In this document: one piece after another, positions 8,735-18,043 of the stretch
Numbering within the stretch: the stretch's first letter is position 1
Layout: the number at the start of each line of letters is the position of its first letter
Program-made: the position numbers and the translations under genes
The notes under the pieces: model-generated
Database searches by the model: none
The model's input: only the letters and a program-made list of their open reading frames with translations
Told to the model about the DNA's origin: nothing
Assembly (NCBI RefSeq): GCF_022808675.1
Contig: NZ_JAKZKV010000003.1
Coordinates: 403,700-467,699, forward strand
Reading direction: 5' to 3'
Length of the DNA stretch: 64,000 nucleotides
From: Parabacteroides sp. FAFU027
GTDB taxonomy: Bacteria > Bacteroidota > Bacteroidia > Bacteroidales > UBA7332

Positions 8735-9796
8735 ATGAAAAAGATACTTTTCCTTTGCGGACTGCTGTTTTCTTTATCTGCTTACAGCCAGACAGAATGG
8801 CAAAAACTTTCAGCAACCAAGGCCAGCGATTTCGGCCTGAGCTATTCACTGCCCAAAACGGTATTATACTTTGATGTTGAATATACCAAAACCTCACTGA
8901 AAGCCGGTCCTTACTTCCGGTATGCAGAAAAGTTACTGGGAATCAATAACCCCATAGTTGCCGACAGCACCTTCTTTACAATAGACAAAGTCGCGGCGTT
9001 CTCTCATTCGACCATTGACAAAAAAAGCGCCTGCATGGTGCAGTTTAAATCGTCGCTGCCCTATATCATCCTCAATAGCGATGGCATCCTCTGTGCTGTA
9101 AATACAAATCCCGATACCATATCTGTCAGGATTCCGGAATTACCACAAAATCAGATATTAAAAGCAGGACCCACCCGGACACAAAACGTGCTTTCGGAAG
9201 AAGCCCTGGCGTCAGGCTCTGTTGCTAAAATGGCTGAAGTGGCTGCCAAACAAATCTTCAAACTGCGGGAAAGCCGCACCGACCTACTTGCCGGCGATGC
9301 TGAAAATGCCCCTAAAGACGGTGAGGGATTAAAGGTGTTATTTGCTCAACTGGATGAGCAGGAAAGTTCTCTGATGGCTCTCTTCATGGGTACTACTCAG
9401 GTGGAAAAACAATTTGCCCGAATCAAATACATACCGACTGGTGACGAAGTGAACCACCAGGTACTGTTCCGCTTCTCCAAACATTTAGGGTTAGTGGAAA
9501 AAGAGAACCTGTCCGGCGGACCGGTTTACATTGACCTGAAAGCCACCGACCGGAAGCAATTTATGCCAGACCCGAAACAAAAAGCAAAGGAGAAGAAAGG
9601 CTTAATTTATAACATTCCGGGCAAAGGAGAAGCAACGGTTTCTTACGACAACAAGCCGCTGCTGACACAGGAATTTACCATGACACAGTTTGGTATTCAG
9701 GCTAACTTCCCGACCAACCTGTTTAATGACAAGAAAGCTCCGGGTAAAGTCATTCTAAACCCTGAAACAGGAGCTATTATCAGTATGATGCAATAA
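8735..9796 (+). CDS. DUF4831 family exported protein
   Basis: A 353-residue protein with a typical signal peptide (MKKILFLCGLLFSLSAYSQ, cleavage near residue 19). It matches in outline the Bacteroidetes-specific DUF4831 family: N-terminal FGLSYSLPKTVLYFDVEYTK in part, central FKLRESRTDLLAGDAENAP, and the late FTMTQFGIQANFPTNLF. Function is unknown; location is probably periplasmic or surface. It stands alone between a promoter and a strong shared terminator. Confidence 0.75.
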   Translation: MKKILFLCGLLFSLSAYSQTEWQKLSATKASDFGLSYSLPKTVLYFDVEYTKTSLKAGPYFRYAEKLLGINNPIVADSTFFTIDKVAAFSHSTIDKKSACMVQFKSSLPYIILNSDGILCAVNTNPDTISVRIPELPQNQILKAGPTRTQNVLSEEALASGSVAKMAEVAAKQIFKLRESRTDLLAGDAENAPKDGEGLKVLFAQLDEQESSLMALFMGTTQVEKQFARIKYIPTGDEVNHQVLFRFSKHLGLVEKENLSGGPVYIDLKATDRKQFMPDPKQKAKEKKGLIYNIPGKGEATVSYDNKPLLTQEFTMTQFGIQANFPTNLFNDKKAPGKVILNPETGAIISMMQ

Positions 9797-9801
9797 ACTC
9801 A

Positions 9802-9858
9802 CTTATACGAAAAAATCCCCGGTCAGTTTAATTGGCCGGGGATTTTTTCGTATATAAG
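9802..9858. terminator. Strong bidirectional terminator
   Basis: CTTATACGAAAAAATCCCCGG and its inverted copy after 9836 form a stem of about 20 bp with A- and T-tracts on both sides. It serves the plus-strand DUF4831 gene and the convergent SPFH gene. Confidence 0.93.
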
Positions 9859-9862
9859 TGTT

Positions 9863-10759
9863 TTATTTTCCATCCACAATTATCGGGGCACTTTTCTTAC
9901 TGTCCATAATAATCAGTTTTGCATTGGGAGATGTCGCTATGGCTTTGATCATCTCGTATTGCAGCTGTTTATCACTCAGTCCGGTGCTCAGGATTTTCTG
10001 GTAATCGGCAATACCCTGAGCCTCCACTCTTTTCCGTTCTGCCTCCTGACGCTCTTTTTGCAGGACAAAGGTCATCTTCTGCGCTTCTTGCTCAGCATTG
10101 ATTTTCGATTCTATGGTCTGTTTGACCGATTTGGGCAAAGTAATGTTTCTCACCAACAATTGCTCCAATACGAGTCCTCGTTTCTGAAAATCGTGTTCAA
10201 TGGTTTTAAAAATCCGCGTTTGAAACTCATCACGCTTCGTGGAATAAAGCGCTACCGCATCGTAATAAACCGCATTATCCCTGATTTTGGTACGGCAAAT
10301 AGGCCGGACTATGGTGTTAATATAGTCGGGGCCAATTTCTCTTAAAATTCGGGGAGCTTCAGCCGGGATCACTTTATATAGTACCGTGAGATCAATAACC
10401 ACCTCAAGCCCGTCAGCCGAAAGCACGCGAATAGCATCATCTCCACTTCGGTCTCCTTCATCGTGGACACCCGACATGGTATAGTTCTGCGTTTTTATAT
10501 TAAACGGCACAACATCTACTAATGGATTTATCACATTTAATCCACTCTCCAGAGTTTCATTGCTGACCTTCCCAAAAAGTTTTTGTACACCAACTTCTCC
10601 GGGCTCAATCTGAACGATACAGGCAACACCCAATCCAAGGATGACAAGCGCCAATCCGGCAATCTTTACAAAACGGCCATAAACAGCCGTCGGTTTTGCC
10701 ACTTTAGAAACAACGCCCCCGGCAATCAAGACTATTATTCCAAGAACTACAAGTACCAT
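9863..10759 (-). CDS. Prohibitin-like SPFH/Band 7 membrane protein
   Basis: A 298-residue protein with two hydrophobic segments (residues ~1-17 and ~31-48). The SPFH/Band 7 domain follows (VQIEPGEVGVQKLFGKVSNETLESGLN in part, VLSADGLEVVIDLTVLYKV). A helical stretch rich in Glu, Gln and Lys (INAEQEAQKMTFVLQKERQEAERKR in part) is typical of prohibitins. Family members form membrane ring scaffolds that often guard FtsH-type proteases. It is a single gene with no partner nearby. Confidence 0.88.
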   Translation of the reverse strand: MVLVVLGIIVLIAGGVVSKVAKPTAVYGRFVKIAGLALVILGLGVACIVQIEPGEVGVQKLFGKVSNETLESGLNVINPLVDVVPFNIKTQNYTMSGVHDEGDRSGDDAIRVLSADGLEVVIDLTVLYKVIPAEAPRILREIGPDYINTIVRPICRTKIRDNAVYYDAVALYSTKRDEFQTRIFKTIEHDFQKRGLVLEQLLVRNITLPKSVKQTIESKINAEQEAQKMTFVLQKERQEAERKRVEAQGIADYQKILSTGLSDKQLQYEMIKAIATSPNAKLIIMDSKKSAPIIVDGK

Positions 10760-11145
10760 AGTATTCTGATTTAAAAGTTAAACGCACTAAATGTAGTCAT
10801 TTTTTGTTTCCCCAACGTTTATCTGCCAGAAATTCAAACAAATGAAAGAGAGAAGAGGTCCCCCTGCGTTGTAATCATTACATTGTTGTAAATACGATTA
10901 ATCACCTGTCATCATTTTTATTACTGACAGTTTTTTAGTAATTTATTGTCGCAAACAAATGGTTATCTAAATAAAAGGCCTGGCCACTAAATCACATCAC
11001 ACTGTTTTTCAACAACATAACACACCAACAAAGTATAACAGCAGGTGTTTACAACCACCCCGGTCGGTCTTACAGGGTCATATAAGAAGCTGATTACAAT
11101 TTAGATAGCATCTAAATCTATTATAAATAAAGTGATTTCAACAAT
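10760..11145. promoter_or_regulatory. Divergent intergenic region with a small dyad before the V4R gene
   Basis: There is no gene in this 386-base divergent gap. ATTTAGAT (11099-11106) and ATCTAAAT (11110-11117) form an 8+8 bp dyad 29 bases before the V4R start, a possible operator or leader hairpin. I found no exact TAnnTTTG box for either gene. Confidence 0.4.
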
Positions 11146-11661
11146 ATGAGGGAAGATAACTACACATTCCAATGGAGTGATTTGGGTGATATAGAATTAG
11201 GTCGTCCGGAATTGGGAAACACGACATACGTTTCGATTTACCGTATGCTCCAGTTTTCTGTTCGCAGTGCCATTGCTCTGGAATATGGAGGCAAGGCAGC
11301 ACAAAAAATATTCTACAATGCCGGATTAATGGCCGGAATGGAGTTCTGCATAAATAATCTGGATACAAATCTTGATGCTTGCCAGTTTTTCATACATTTG
11401 GCAGATAAACTAAAAGAGTTCAACATCGGGCTTCTTGAAGTAGAAAAAACAGATCTTGGAAACCTGCACTTTATTGTCACTGTCTCGGAAGACCTCGATT
11501 GCTCCGGATTGCCTGACAGTAAAGAAACCGTCTGCGGATTTGATGAAGGATTCATCTCCGGTATCCTGAGAGAATATATGGGGATAGATTTTCTAGTGAA
11601 AGAAATCGACTGCTGGTCAAACGGCAATAAGCTTTGCCGTTTTGAGATCAAGAAGAAATAA
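11146..11661 (+). CDS. Stand-alone V4R (4-vinyl reductase-like) domain protein
   Basis: A 171-residue protein consisting essentially of one V4R domain: ALEYGGKAAQKIFYNAGLMAG in part, GFDEGFISGILREYMGIDFLVKEIDCW in part, and the C-terminal signature GNKLCRFEI. Conserved Cys at 119, 130, 156 and 164 could bind a metal or cofactor. V4R domains sense small hydrophobic ligands and usually sit in larger regulators such as XylR/DmpR or in bacteriochlorophyll enzymes. Here there is no output domain, so it must act with a partner or as a carrier. The ligand is unknown. Confidence 0.75.
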   Translation: MREDNYTFQWSDLGDIELGRPELGNTTYVSIYRMLQFSVRSAIALEYGGKAAQKIFYNAGLMAGMEFCINNLDTNLDACQFFIHLADKLKEFNIGLLEVEKTDLGNLHFIVTVSEDLDCSGLPDSKETVCGFDEGFISGILREYMGIDFLVKEIDCWSNGNKLCRFEIKKK

Positions 11662-11692
11662 AAAACAGCTGTCTCTGAGTAAACAAGAAATA

Positions 11693-11725
11693 AGAGCTGA
11701 CTGGAAATTCCGGTCAGCTCTTTTT
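11693..11725 (+). terminator. Terminator after the V4R gene
   Basis: AGAGCTGACTGG pairs with CCGGTCAGCTCT (one G-T pair) around AAATT, followed by TTTTTG. Confidence 0.9.
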
Positions 11726-11793
11726 GTTTATCCATCATTTGGTTACAAAACTCCTACCACAAAGATTTACAACTATTATGAAGATAAAAATCA

Positions 11794-11877
11794 ATTAGCA
11801 GATTAGCAGATTTGAAAATGTGAGAATTTAAAGATTAAGCCCATCTGCTAATTTGCTAATTCTCAAATCTGCTAATT
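11794..11877. repeat. Inverted repeat downstream of fucI
   Basis: ATTAGCAGATTTGA (11802-11815) is a perfect 14-bp inverted match to TCAAATCTGCTAAT (11863-11876). Shorter extra copies of TTAGCAGAT/ATCTGCTAA lie inside and beside it. It sits 7 bases after the fucI stop and may serve as its terminator, although the following minus-strand T-run is short. Confidence 0.6.
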
Positions 11878-11883
11878 CAAAAA

Positions 11884-13671
11884 TTATTTATACAGTGCTC
11901 CGTATGTCTGGCAAGCCCGGTAATCAGAGCCTTCGGCATCCATACCAAATGAAGCCCATGCGCTCGGACGGAAGATTTGTTCATCATCCACGTTGTGCAT
12001 ACACACCGGAATACGAAGCATAGAGGCTAGTGTAATCAGGTCAGCGCCAATGTGGCCGTAGCTGAATGCACCGTGATTTGCGCCCCAGTTATTCATCACC
12101 GAATAAACATCACGGAAGGCTCCTTTACCGGTCAGACGCGGAGTAAACCAGGTGGTTGGCCAGGTTTTATCGGTACGCTCATTCAGGATTTGGTGAACAT
12201 CAGCAGGAATATCGACTGTCCAACCCTCAGCAATCTGAAGAACAGGGCCAAGGCCTTTTACCAGATTCACACGAGCCATGGTTACGGGCATTCCTCCTTT
12301 TGACAGGAAGTTTGACGAGAAACCACCTCCACGGAAATAACCGCGCGCAGCAGGGAACCAGGTAGTTGCTTTGAGACATTTATCCGCCTCTTCTTCTGTG
12401 ATTTCCCAGAAAGGCTTCATAGCAGGTTGTCCCTCTTTGGTTTGTTCGCCGGAACCATCCAAAGCGGCAGAACCGGAATTGATCAGGTGAATCAGTCCAT
12501 TTGCAGCAAGGCCTTCCAGTTTCTTACCGGTAACCCGCTCAACCGCTTCCGGACTCCAGTAAGTACGAACATCGGCAAATACCTGAGCGGTATTGGTCAA
12601 CAGTTTACCAAACAACATCGCCACACCATTCAACGCATCATTTTCTGTAGCCACTACAAATGCTTCACGGATACCGTTCCAGTCAAAAGATGAGTTCAGA
12701 ATCGCTTCAGAGAAGTCACCGTTTGGTTTGAAGTCAGTCCACTGACGTTGTCCCTGGAAGCCGGATGCAATGGCATTGTGTCCCAATGCTTCTTCTGCAA
12801 AACCAAGTTCCTTCAATTTCGGGTTACCAATCATCAGGTCACGGATGATAAGGGTCATTTTCACAACAAATTCCCAGTCGGCATCCAGTTCAGCACGGGA
12901 TTTGAGTTTATCGGCATCGTTAAAGTCTTCGCCTTCGTTAGCTTTACAGTTCTTTTCAGTCCACGCCATAGCTTTTTTGAACTCTTCTGGGTCGAAGATA
13001 TTCTGCTCTATGCGGCGAAGGATTTCAGTCATATCGACATTCTCGCTACGCATGCCGAGGTAGCTTTGGAAGAAATCCGCATCCACGATAGAACCTGCAA
13101 TACCCATAGATACAGAGCCTATAGACAAATAGGATTTACCGCGCAAAGTTGCTACTGCCAAGCCTGATTTAACGAAACGGATGATTTTCTCCTTAACATC
13201 AGCCGGAATAGAAGTGTCGCTGTTATCCTGTACGTCTTTTCCGTAAATACCGAATGCAGGAAGGCCTTTCTGAGTGTGACCGGCCAATGCCGCAGCAAGA
13301 TAAACCGCACCCGGACGCTCTGTTCCGTTGAATCCCCAGATCGCTTTTGGCACCTGAGCATCGTATTCAATGGTTTCGCTTCCGTAGCACCAGCAAGGAG
13401 TAACGGAAAGGACAACGCCCACACCTTCACGTCTGAACTTTTCAGCACAGGCTGCCGCTTCATCTACACGGCCGATGGTTGAATCAGCGATTACGCATTG
13501 TACGGGTGTACCATCGCTGTATTTAAGAGTAGAACTAATCAGTTCTGCGGCACTTTTAGCCATGTTCATGGTTTGCACTTCGAGGGATTCACGAACGCCT
13601 CCCTGACGTGCATCAATAATCGGGCGAATACCTACTTTAGGATTCTCTCCCTGATATCTTCCGGTCTTCAT
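11884..13671 (-). CDS. fucI: L-fucose isomerase
   Basis: A 595-residue enzyme converting L-fucose to L-fuculose (Mn-dependent, cytosolic), the usual FucI length. Diagnostic stretches are [22 protein letters not shown] in part at the N-terminus, [23 protein letters not shown], the ATENDALNG segment with the family's metal-binding Glu/Asp, and [16 protein letters not shown] near the end with the conserved His. It is the last gene of the fucose cluster, 82 bases after the regulator gene. Confidence 0.97.
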   Translation of the reverse strand: MKTGRYQGENPKVGIRPIIDARQGGVRESLEVQTMNMAKSAAELISSTLKYSDGTPVQCVIADSTIGRVDEAAACAEKFRREGVGVVLSVTPCWCYGSETIEYDAQVPKAIWGFNGTERPGAVYLAAALAGHTQKGLPAFGIYGKDVQDNSDTSIPADVKEKIIRFVKSGLAVATLRGKSYLSIGSVSMGIAGSIVDADFFQSYLGMRSENVDMTEILRRIEQNIFDPEEFKKAMAWTEKNCKANEGEDFNDADKLKSRAELDADWEFVVKMTLIIRDLMIGNPKLKELGFAEEALGHNAIASGFQGQRQWTDFKPNGDFSEAILNSSFDWNGIREAFVVATENDALNGVAMLFGKLLTNTAQVFADVRTYWSPEAVERVTGKKLEGLAANGLIHLINSGSAALDGSGEQTKEGQPAMKPFWEITEEEADKCLKATTWFPAARGYFRGGGFSSNFLSKGGMPVTMARVNLVKGLGPVLQIAEGWTVDIPADVHQILNERTDKTWPTTWFTPRLTGKGAFRDVYSVMNNWGANHGAFSYGHIGADLITLASMLRIPVCMHNVDDEQIFRPSAWASFGMDAEGSDYRACQTYGALYK

Positions 13672-13753
13672 TTTTGTGTTTATGGTAAAATCGTTTTGTT
13701 TTATAATTAAACAGACAATGCTGAACTATGCTGTTTTATTCTCAAAAAAAGAG

Positions 13754-14737
13754 CTACACCGAGCCCCTTAAAATAAGTTCTGTTGGTAAAAACTCCTGGA
13801 CTAATTGTTTGGTCTTGACATATTCTGCCGCTTTCGCTCCCATCAGACCGAAATCGATAGAAATAGAAGAAATGCCATTTTTAATCACCTCAAGTACAGG
13901 GTTTTCATTATAGGAAATCAATCCGATATTTTCGCCCAATGTAAATCCGGCCGCATCCGCTTCCTTAATCACTTTCACCATATCCTCAGTAAGAATGCAG
14001 AGATACAGTGTCGATGCTTCCACTCCTTTCCATTCTGATTGCTCACGAATCACCTCACTCTCCAGATTGTTCTCTTCACAGAAACGGTTGAAATAATCAA
14101 TGGAAGTCAGTGGGTGATAAAGCTCTTCCGGGAATAGAAACACAAACTTCTTATATTTAAGCAATTGCTCTTTCCCCTCAACCAGACAGTTATAGAAGGA
14201 TTCCCCAAAATCCTGGCACAGATAAGGTATTTCTCCTTTATCGAAACTACCGAAATCAAGCAAGAGCAGCTTCTGAGTCGGTATTGAACTCAAACAGTCC
14301 GACAACTCTTCGTTTGAGAAGTTCATCACCACATACATGCTGTACTTACCCAGACTTTCCCGCACGATGGTTTCAAACAAATGCGGATTGTACTGGTGAA
14401 ATAGAAGATCAACCTTGTAGCTTTTCGGCAAGTTAGAAACAAACTGATTATAAAGGCTTTGCTTAAATGCGGAATAGGTATCCAACAACAAAAGGACATG
14501 ATTCACCTCGCCGGTTACGTAGTACCCTTTAGTGGGAGTGGAATCTACAAGTCCTCTTCTTTTAAGTTCAAGATAGGCCTTAAATACAGTATCACGCGAC
14601 ACTTTATACCGGCGATTCATCTCGTTGATAGAAGGCAGGTTATCGCCCCCTTTTAATTCTCCTTTCATGATAGCATGAGACACACCATCTACTACTGATT
14701 TTATTTTTGATGTTGAATGGGAGAATTTGATTTTCAT
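13754..14737 (-). CDS. fucR: GntR-family regulator of fucose use (FucR-like)
   Basis: A 327-residue regulator. An N-terminal GntR winged helix-turn-helix (residues ~10-75: LPSINEMNRRYKVSRDTVFKAYLEL in part, GLVDSTPTKGYYV) is joined to a periplasmic-binding-protein-like domain (VNHVLLLLDTYSAF to the end). This is the architecture of Bacteroides fucose repressors. Its position between fucP and fucI makes L-fucose or an early metabolite the likely effector. Its own -7 box and the upstream terminator suggest it is expressed separately from fucP. Confidence 0.85.
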   Translation of the reverse strand: MKIKFSHSTSKIKSVVDGVSHAIMKGELKGGDNLPSINEMNRRYKVSRDTVFKAYLELKRRGLVDSTPTKGYYVTGEVNHVLLLLDTYSAFKQSLYNQFVSNLPKSYKVDLLFHQYNPHLFETIVRESLGKYSMYVVMNFSNEELSDCLSSIPTQKLLLLDFGSFDKGEIPYLCQDFGESFYNCLVEGKEQLLKYKKFVFLFPEELYHPLTSIDYFNRFCEENNLESEVIREQSEWKGVEASTLYLCILTEDMVKVIKEADAAGFTLGENIGLISYNENPVLEVIKNGISSISIDFGLMGAKAAEYVKTKQLVQEFLPTELILRGSV

Positions 14738-14763
14738 TGAATTATCTATCCTGAACTGTTATG

Positions 14764-14771
14764 CAAAGATA
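14764..14771 (-). promoter_or_regulatory. Candidate -7 box of the fucR-fucI unit
   Basis: The minus strand reads TATCTTTG, an exact TAnnTTTG match 27 bases before the fucR start. The -33 element is not clear. Confidence 0.5.
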
Positions 14772-14849
14772 AGGTGGTAATGCGGGAGATGAATTAGCTA
14801 TAGATATGTTTTACAACAGAGCTATCTTATTTGGAATCCAAAAATAGCA

Positions 14850-14884
14850 AAAATCCTGTGATAGAACTTTCTACCACAGGATTT
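14850..14884 (-). terminator. Terminator after fucP
   Basis: AAAATCCTGTG pairs with CACAGGATTTT, extended by TAGA/TCTA, 20 bases past the fucP stop. It separates fucP from fucR. Confidence 0.8.
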
Positions 14885-14904
14885 TAATTATCGAAATGAG
14901 ATAT

Positions 14905-16224
14905 TTAGTGCGAAATAACCACCTTCTCATCGCCGTCAAACAATGGACCGGAAGGTTTTGAACCGATGTAAGAGTAGTACATTACGTACAAATATCCAAT
15001 CAGCGGAACAATCATCGCCCACGCCATGCTGTGAGTTTTATCAGCAATCAGCCCCATGATTGGCGTCCAGATGGCACCACCGATAATGGCCATGATAATC
15101 ATAGAACCACCGATTTTGGTATTCGGTCCAAGGCCTTTCACGCCAAATGCAAAAATGGTCGGGAACATCAGCGACATGAAGAAACTGGTAATCACAATCG
15201 CATACCCACCGATAACTCCCGGGAATAAAACGGCAAGAGCAACCAAAACGACATTTATAATCGTGTACAGTCCCATCAGACTATGCGGGTTGACTTTTCT
15301 CATCAATGCTGTAGAAACAAAACGGCCAAAACCGAATACTAACAAGGATGCAAAGAGGAATCCACCGGCCTCTTTTTCCGATTTACCCAGATAATCCTTA
15401 ATGTAAGGAATCATATAGCTCCAGGTTCCTACCTGTGCGCCCACATAGAAGAACTGGGCAACAACACCTTTTACAAAGTGAGGATACTGGAACAGTTTTG
15501 AGAAATGTCCGTGGCCGCTTGGCTTTTCTGTGTCTAATTTGTCATGCGTTCCGGTTTCTGTTTCGGCAGGAAACTTCACTTTCCAGATCAGGAAGGCCAT
15601 CACCAGAATCACAGTACCAATCACCATATAAGGAGGAATTACCCGCATAATCTCACCGTGCAGGTATTCCTGGTATTTACCAGCCGCCTTCAGCGCATTT
15701 ACCTGTGCTTCGGAGTGTTCAACGCCGGAGAAGATAAATATATTTCCAATCAATACCCCACTCATCGCACCCAGCGGGTTAAATGCCTGGGAGAAATTCA
15801 GACGTTGGGCTGAAGTATCCGGGTCACCAAGCACGGAGATAAAGGAGTTTGCACCGGTTTCAAGGAAAGCCAGACCACTGGCAATAACGAACAGTGCTGT
15901 CAGGAACAGACCGTACGTTCCGGTCATAGCTGCAGGATAAAACATATAACTTCCTGCGGCAAACAGCAGCAAACCAATAATCATTCCCGTCTTGTAGTTG
16001 TAACGGTCCATGATGTAAGCGGCAGGCATCGCCAAAAGGAAATACCCCATGTAAAAAGCCGACTGAACCAATCCAGCCTGAAGACGATTCAGTTCAAACG
16101 ACTTCATGAACTGCGGAATCAGGATATCATTGAGATTGTTGGGCACTGCCCACAGGTAGAAAAGAGCCGTTACAAGGATAAACGGCAGCAGATTTTCTCT
16201 GCTTACGATTTTGTGTTTTGACAT
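14905..16224 (-). CDS. fucP: L-fucose:H+ symporter
   Basis: A 439-residue MFS transporter of the FucP subfamily with 12 predicted membrane helices. The N-terminal PNNLNDILIPQF contains the Asp equivalent to the proton-coupling Asp of FucP, and FLETGANSFISVLG contains the conserved Glu. It imports L-fucose across the inner membrane for FucI and the neighbouring enzymes. A 13-bp inverted repeat precedes it. Confidence 0.94.
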   Translation of the reverse strand: MSKHKIVSRENLLPFILVTALFYLWAVPNNLNDILIPQFMKSFELNRLQAGLVQSAFYMGYFLLAMPAAYIMDRYNYKTGMIIGLLLFAAGSYMFYPAAMTGTYGLFLTALFVIASGLAFLETGANSFISVLGDPDTSAQRLNFSQAFNPLGAMSGVLIGNIFIFSGVEHSEAQVNALKAAGKYQEYLHGEIMRVIPPYMVIGTVILVMAFLIWKVKFPAETETGTHDKLDTEKPSGHGHFSKLFQYPHFVKGVVAQFFYVGAQVGTWSYMIPYIKDYLGKSEKEAGGFLFASLLVFGFGRFVSTALMRKVNPHSLMGLYTIINVVLVALAVLFPGVIGGYAIVITSFFMSLMFPTIFAFGVKGLGPNTKIGGSMIIMAIIGGAIWTPIMGLIADKTHSMAWAMIVPLIGYLYVMYYSYIGSKPSGPLFDGDEKVVISH

Positions 16225-16285
16225 GTTTCAGATATAAAAAGGTAAATGATTCAGGGATATGTTTCGGAAACAAAATAAAGGAATT

Positions 16286-16352
16286 AAACGCAAAGTCGGT
16301 CTGATTACAGTCCAAATAATTGAATCCATGCAATTTTATCGACTTTGCGTTT
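16286..16352. repeat. Perfect 13-bp inverted repeat between the alcohol dehydrogenase gene and fucP
   Basis: AAACGCAAAGTCG (16286-16298) and CGACTTTGCGTTT (16340-16352) flank a 41-nt loop. On the minus strand the hairpin lies 27 bases after the dehydrogenase stop and 61 bases before the fucP start. It could be a partial terminator, an mRNA-stabilising hairpin or a two-half-site operator. Confidence 0.6.
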
Positions 16353-16379
16353 GCTTTTATGTCTCAGAAATAGTTCCGG

Positions 16380-17420
16380 TTAAAACTCAACCAATACGCG
16401 GAATACTTTGCCAGGGTCTGCAGCCCAGGCCTCCATTGCATCTTTAGCGGTTTCCGGTTTCGCAACAGCTGAAATGAATCTGGTAATGTCGTTTTTCGTA
16501 TTGCGGAAATAGTTGATTACCGCTCTGAAGTCAGACGGCATCGCATTACGCGAACCCATAATATTCAATTCTTTCTGCACGAAATACTTGGTCTGGAAAG
16601 CCACTTCGCTTTTAGCATAACCGATACAAACGACGCGGCCAGTAAATGCCACCTCATCAATAGCCATCACATAAGTGGGAGGTGCTCCAACGGCTTCCAC
16701 CACTACATCAGCGCCAAAGCCTCCGGTATATTCGCGCATTTTGTCGTGCACGTTTTCGCTTTTGCTGTTGATGGTGTATTTTGCTCCATATTCTTTAGCT
16801 AAAGCAAGCTTTTCGTCGTCAATATCTACGGCGATAACGGTAGCGCCACGCAATGAAGCGCGAACAATCGCTCCCATACCAATCATACCGCAACCGATTA
16901 CCATTACGTTATCAAGGTCGGTCACCTGAGCACGGTCAACCGCATGGAAGCCCACACTCATCGGCTCAATCAGGGCGCAATCACGCGGAGAGATACCTTC
17001 AGCCGGAATTACTTTTCCCCAGGGTAAAGCCAGATATTCGAGCATTGCGCCATCACGCTGCACACCGAAAGTCTGGTTGAATTCACACGCGTTTACACGG
17101 CCATTGCGACACGATGCACATTTACCGCAATTGGTATATGGATTCAACGTTACGCTCATACCTACCTCGAAACCGGCAGGTACGTTTTCGCCGATTTCGG
17201 CAATTACCGCTCCCACTTCGTGACCCGGAACAATCGGCAATTTCACCATCGGATTTTTACCGAGGAAGGTATTCAGGTCAGAGCCACAGAAGCCGACATA
17301 TTTAATTTGCAATAAAACTTCATCGCTTTTGATTTGAGGTTTGGCAACCTCTACGACACACATCTCTGAGGGTGCCGGGATTTGAACTGCTTTCATCGTT
17401 GTTATTCTGTTATTGTTCAA
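16380..17420 (-). CDS. Zinc-dependent medium-chain alcohol dehydrogenase
   Basis: A 346-residue MDR-family dehydrogenase. Catalytic zinc ligands lie in GFCGSDLNTF and GHEVGAVI. The structural zinc lobe is NCGKCASCRNGRVNAC (four Cys). The Rossmann motif is VIGCGMIGMGAI, followed by an acidic stretch (VDIDDEKL) favouring NAD. Its relatives oxidise polyols and sugar acids. Within the fucose cluster it may act on L-fuconate-derived intermediates or as an L-fuculose or lactaldehyde dehydrogenase. The exact substrate cannot be read from the sequence. Confidence 0.85.
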   Translation of the reverse strand: MNNNRITTMKAVQIPAPSEMCVVEVAKPQIKSDEVLLQIKYVGFCGSDLNTFLGKNPMVKLPIVPGHEVGAVIAEIGENVPAGFEVGMSVTLNPYTNCGKCASCRNGRVNACEFNQTFGVQRDGAMLEYLALPWGKVIPAEGISPRDCALIEPMSVGFHAVDRAQVTDLDNVMVIGCGMIGMGAIVRASLRGATVIAVDIDDEKLALAKEYGAKYTINSKSENVHDKMREYTGGFGADVVVEAVGAPPTYVMAIDEVAFTGRVVCIGYAKSEVAFQTKYFVQKELNIMGSRNAMPSDFRAVINYFRNTKNDITRFISAVAKPETAKDAMEAWAADPGKVFRVLVEF

Positions 17421-17467
17421 TGTTTATGCTTTTAAGCCGCTTCGACACGAATTTAATATGCATCTTC

Positions 17468-17491
17468 TCCTTTTTCATTTCTGAAAAAGGA
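17468..17491. repeat. Hairpin upstream of the alcohol dehydrogenase gene
   Basis: TCCTTTTTCA and TGAAAAAGGA form a perfect 10-bp stem with a TTTC loop. It lies between the mutarotase stop and the dehydrogenase start and may adjust expression between the two. Confidence 0.55.
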
Positions 17492-17620
17492 TAGGTGTTA
17501 TTCGCAAAATCTGATTCTTAACCAACGTAAAGTTGTTATCATCTCTTTTGATTCGTGAATTCGTGGCTTTATATTTTCTGTGTTCTCTATTTACACTCAT
17601 AAATTGAAATCAGGAGTAAT

Positions 17621-18001
17621 CTACAGACTGAAAATCCGTTCCATCAATACCCACTTCTCAGCTGAAGAAGCGCCGGGTTTTGTCAACTGGAATTTAGCCA
17701 TAAACTCTTCCCATTCAGCCTGGCGGTTCAGGACTGCCAGTTTGGCAAAAGCACTGTCCCACTCAAAATCAAGCGGTGTTTCCACAATCATGAAGAGCAA
17801 ACTTCCCAACAAGTAAATTTCCATGTCGAGAATTCCTACTTCACGAATCCCTTGTGGAATTTCCGGCCAACGATTCTCGGGCCGATGCCAATATTTGTAT
17901 TCCTCAATGAGGGCAGGGTCATACTTAAGTTCAAGTGTCTGGCAGTAACGTTTTACCGGTTGGTCAAATTGCTTAACCGGATATCCTGATTTCAGATTCA
18001 T
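17621..18001 (-). CDS. L-rhamnose/L-fucose mutarotase (RhaM-like, DUF718)
   Basis: A 126-residue protein of the RhaM family, which interconverts alpha and beta anomers of 6-deoxyhexoses. Recognisable parts are RYCQTLELKYDPALIEEYKYWH in part, with the catalytic-type His in YWHRPENRWPEI, then EIYLLGSLLFMIVE and a C-terminal EKWVLMERIFSL. Located in a fucose cluster, it is most likely an L-fucose mutarotase supplying the anomer used by FucI or the dehydrogenase. Confidence 0.85.
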   Translation of the reverse strand: MNLKSGYPVKQFDQPVKRYCQTLELKYDPALIEEYKYWHRPENRWPEIPQGIREVGILDMEIYLLGSLLFMIVETPLDFEWDSAFAKLAVLNRQAEWEEFMAKFQLTKPGASSAEKWVLMERIFSL

Positions 18002-18043
18002 GGATTAATGTATTAGGAAAAAACAGAAAGAAGGTTTGTTGAT

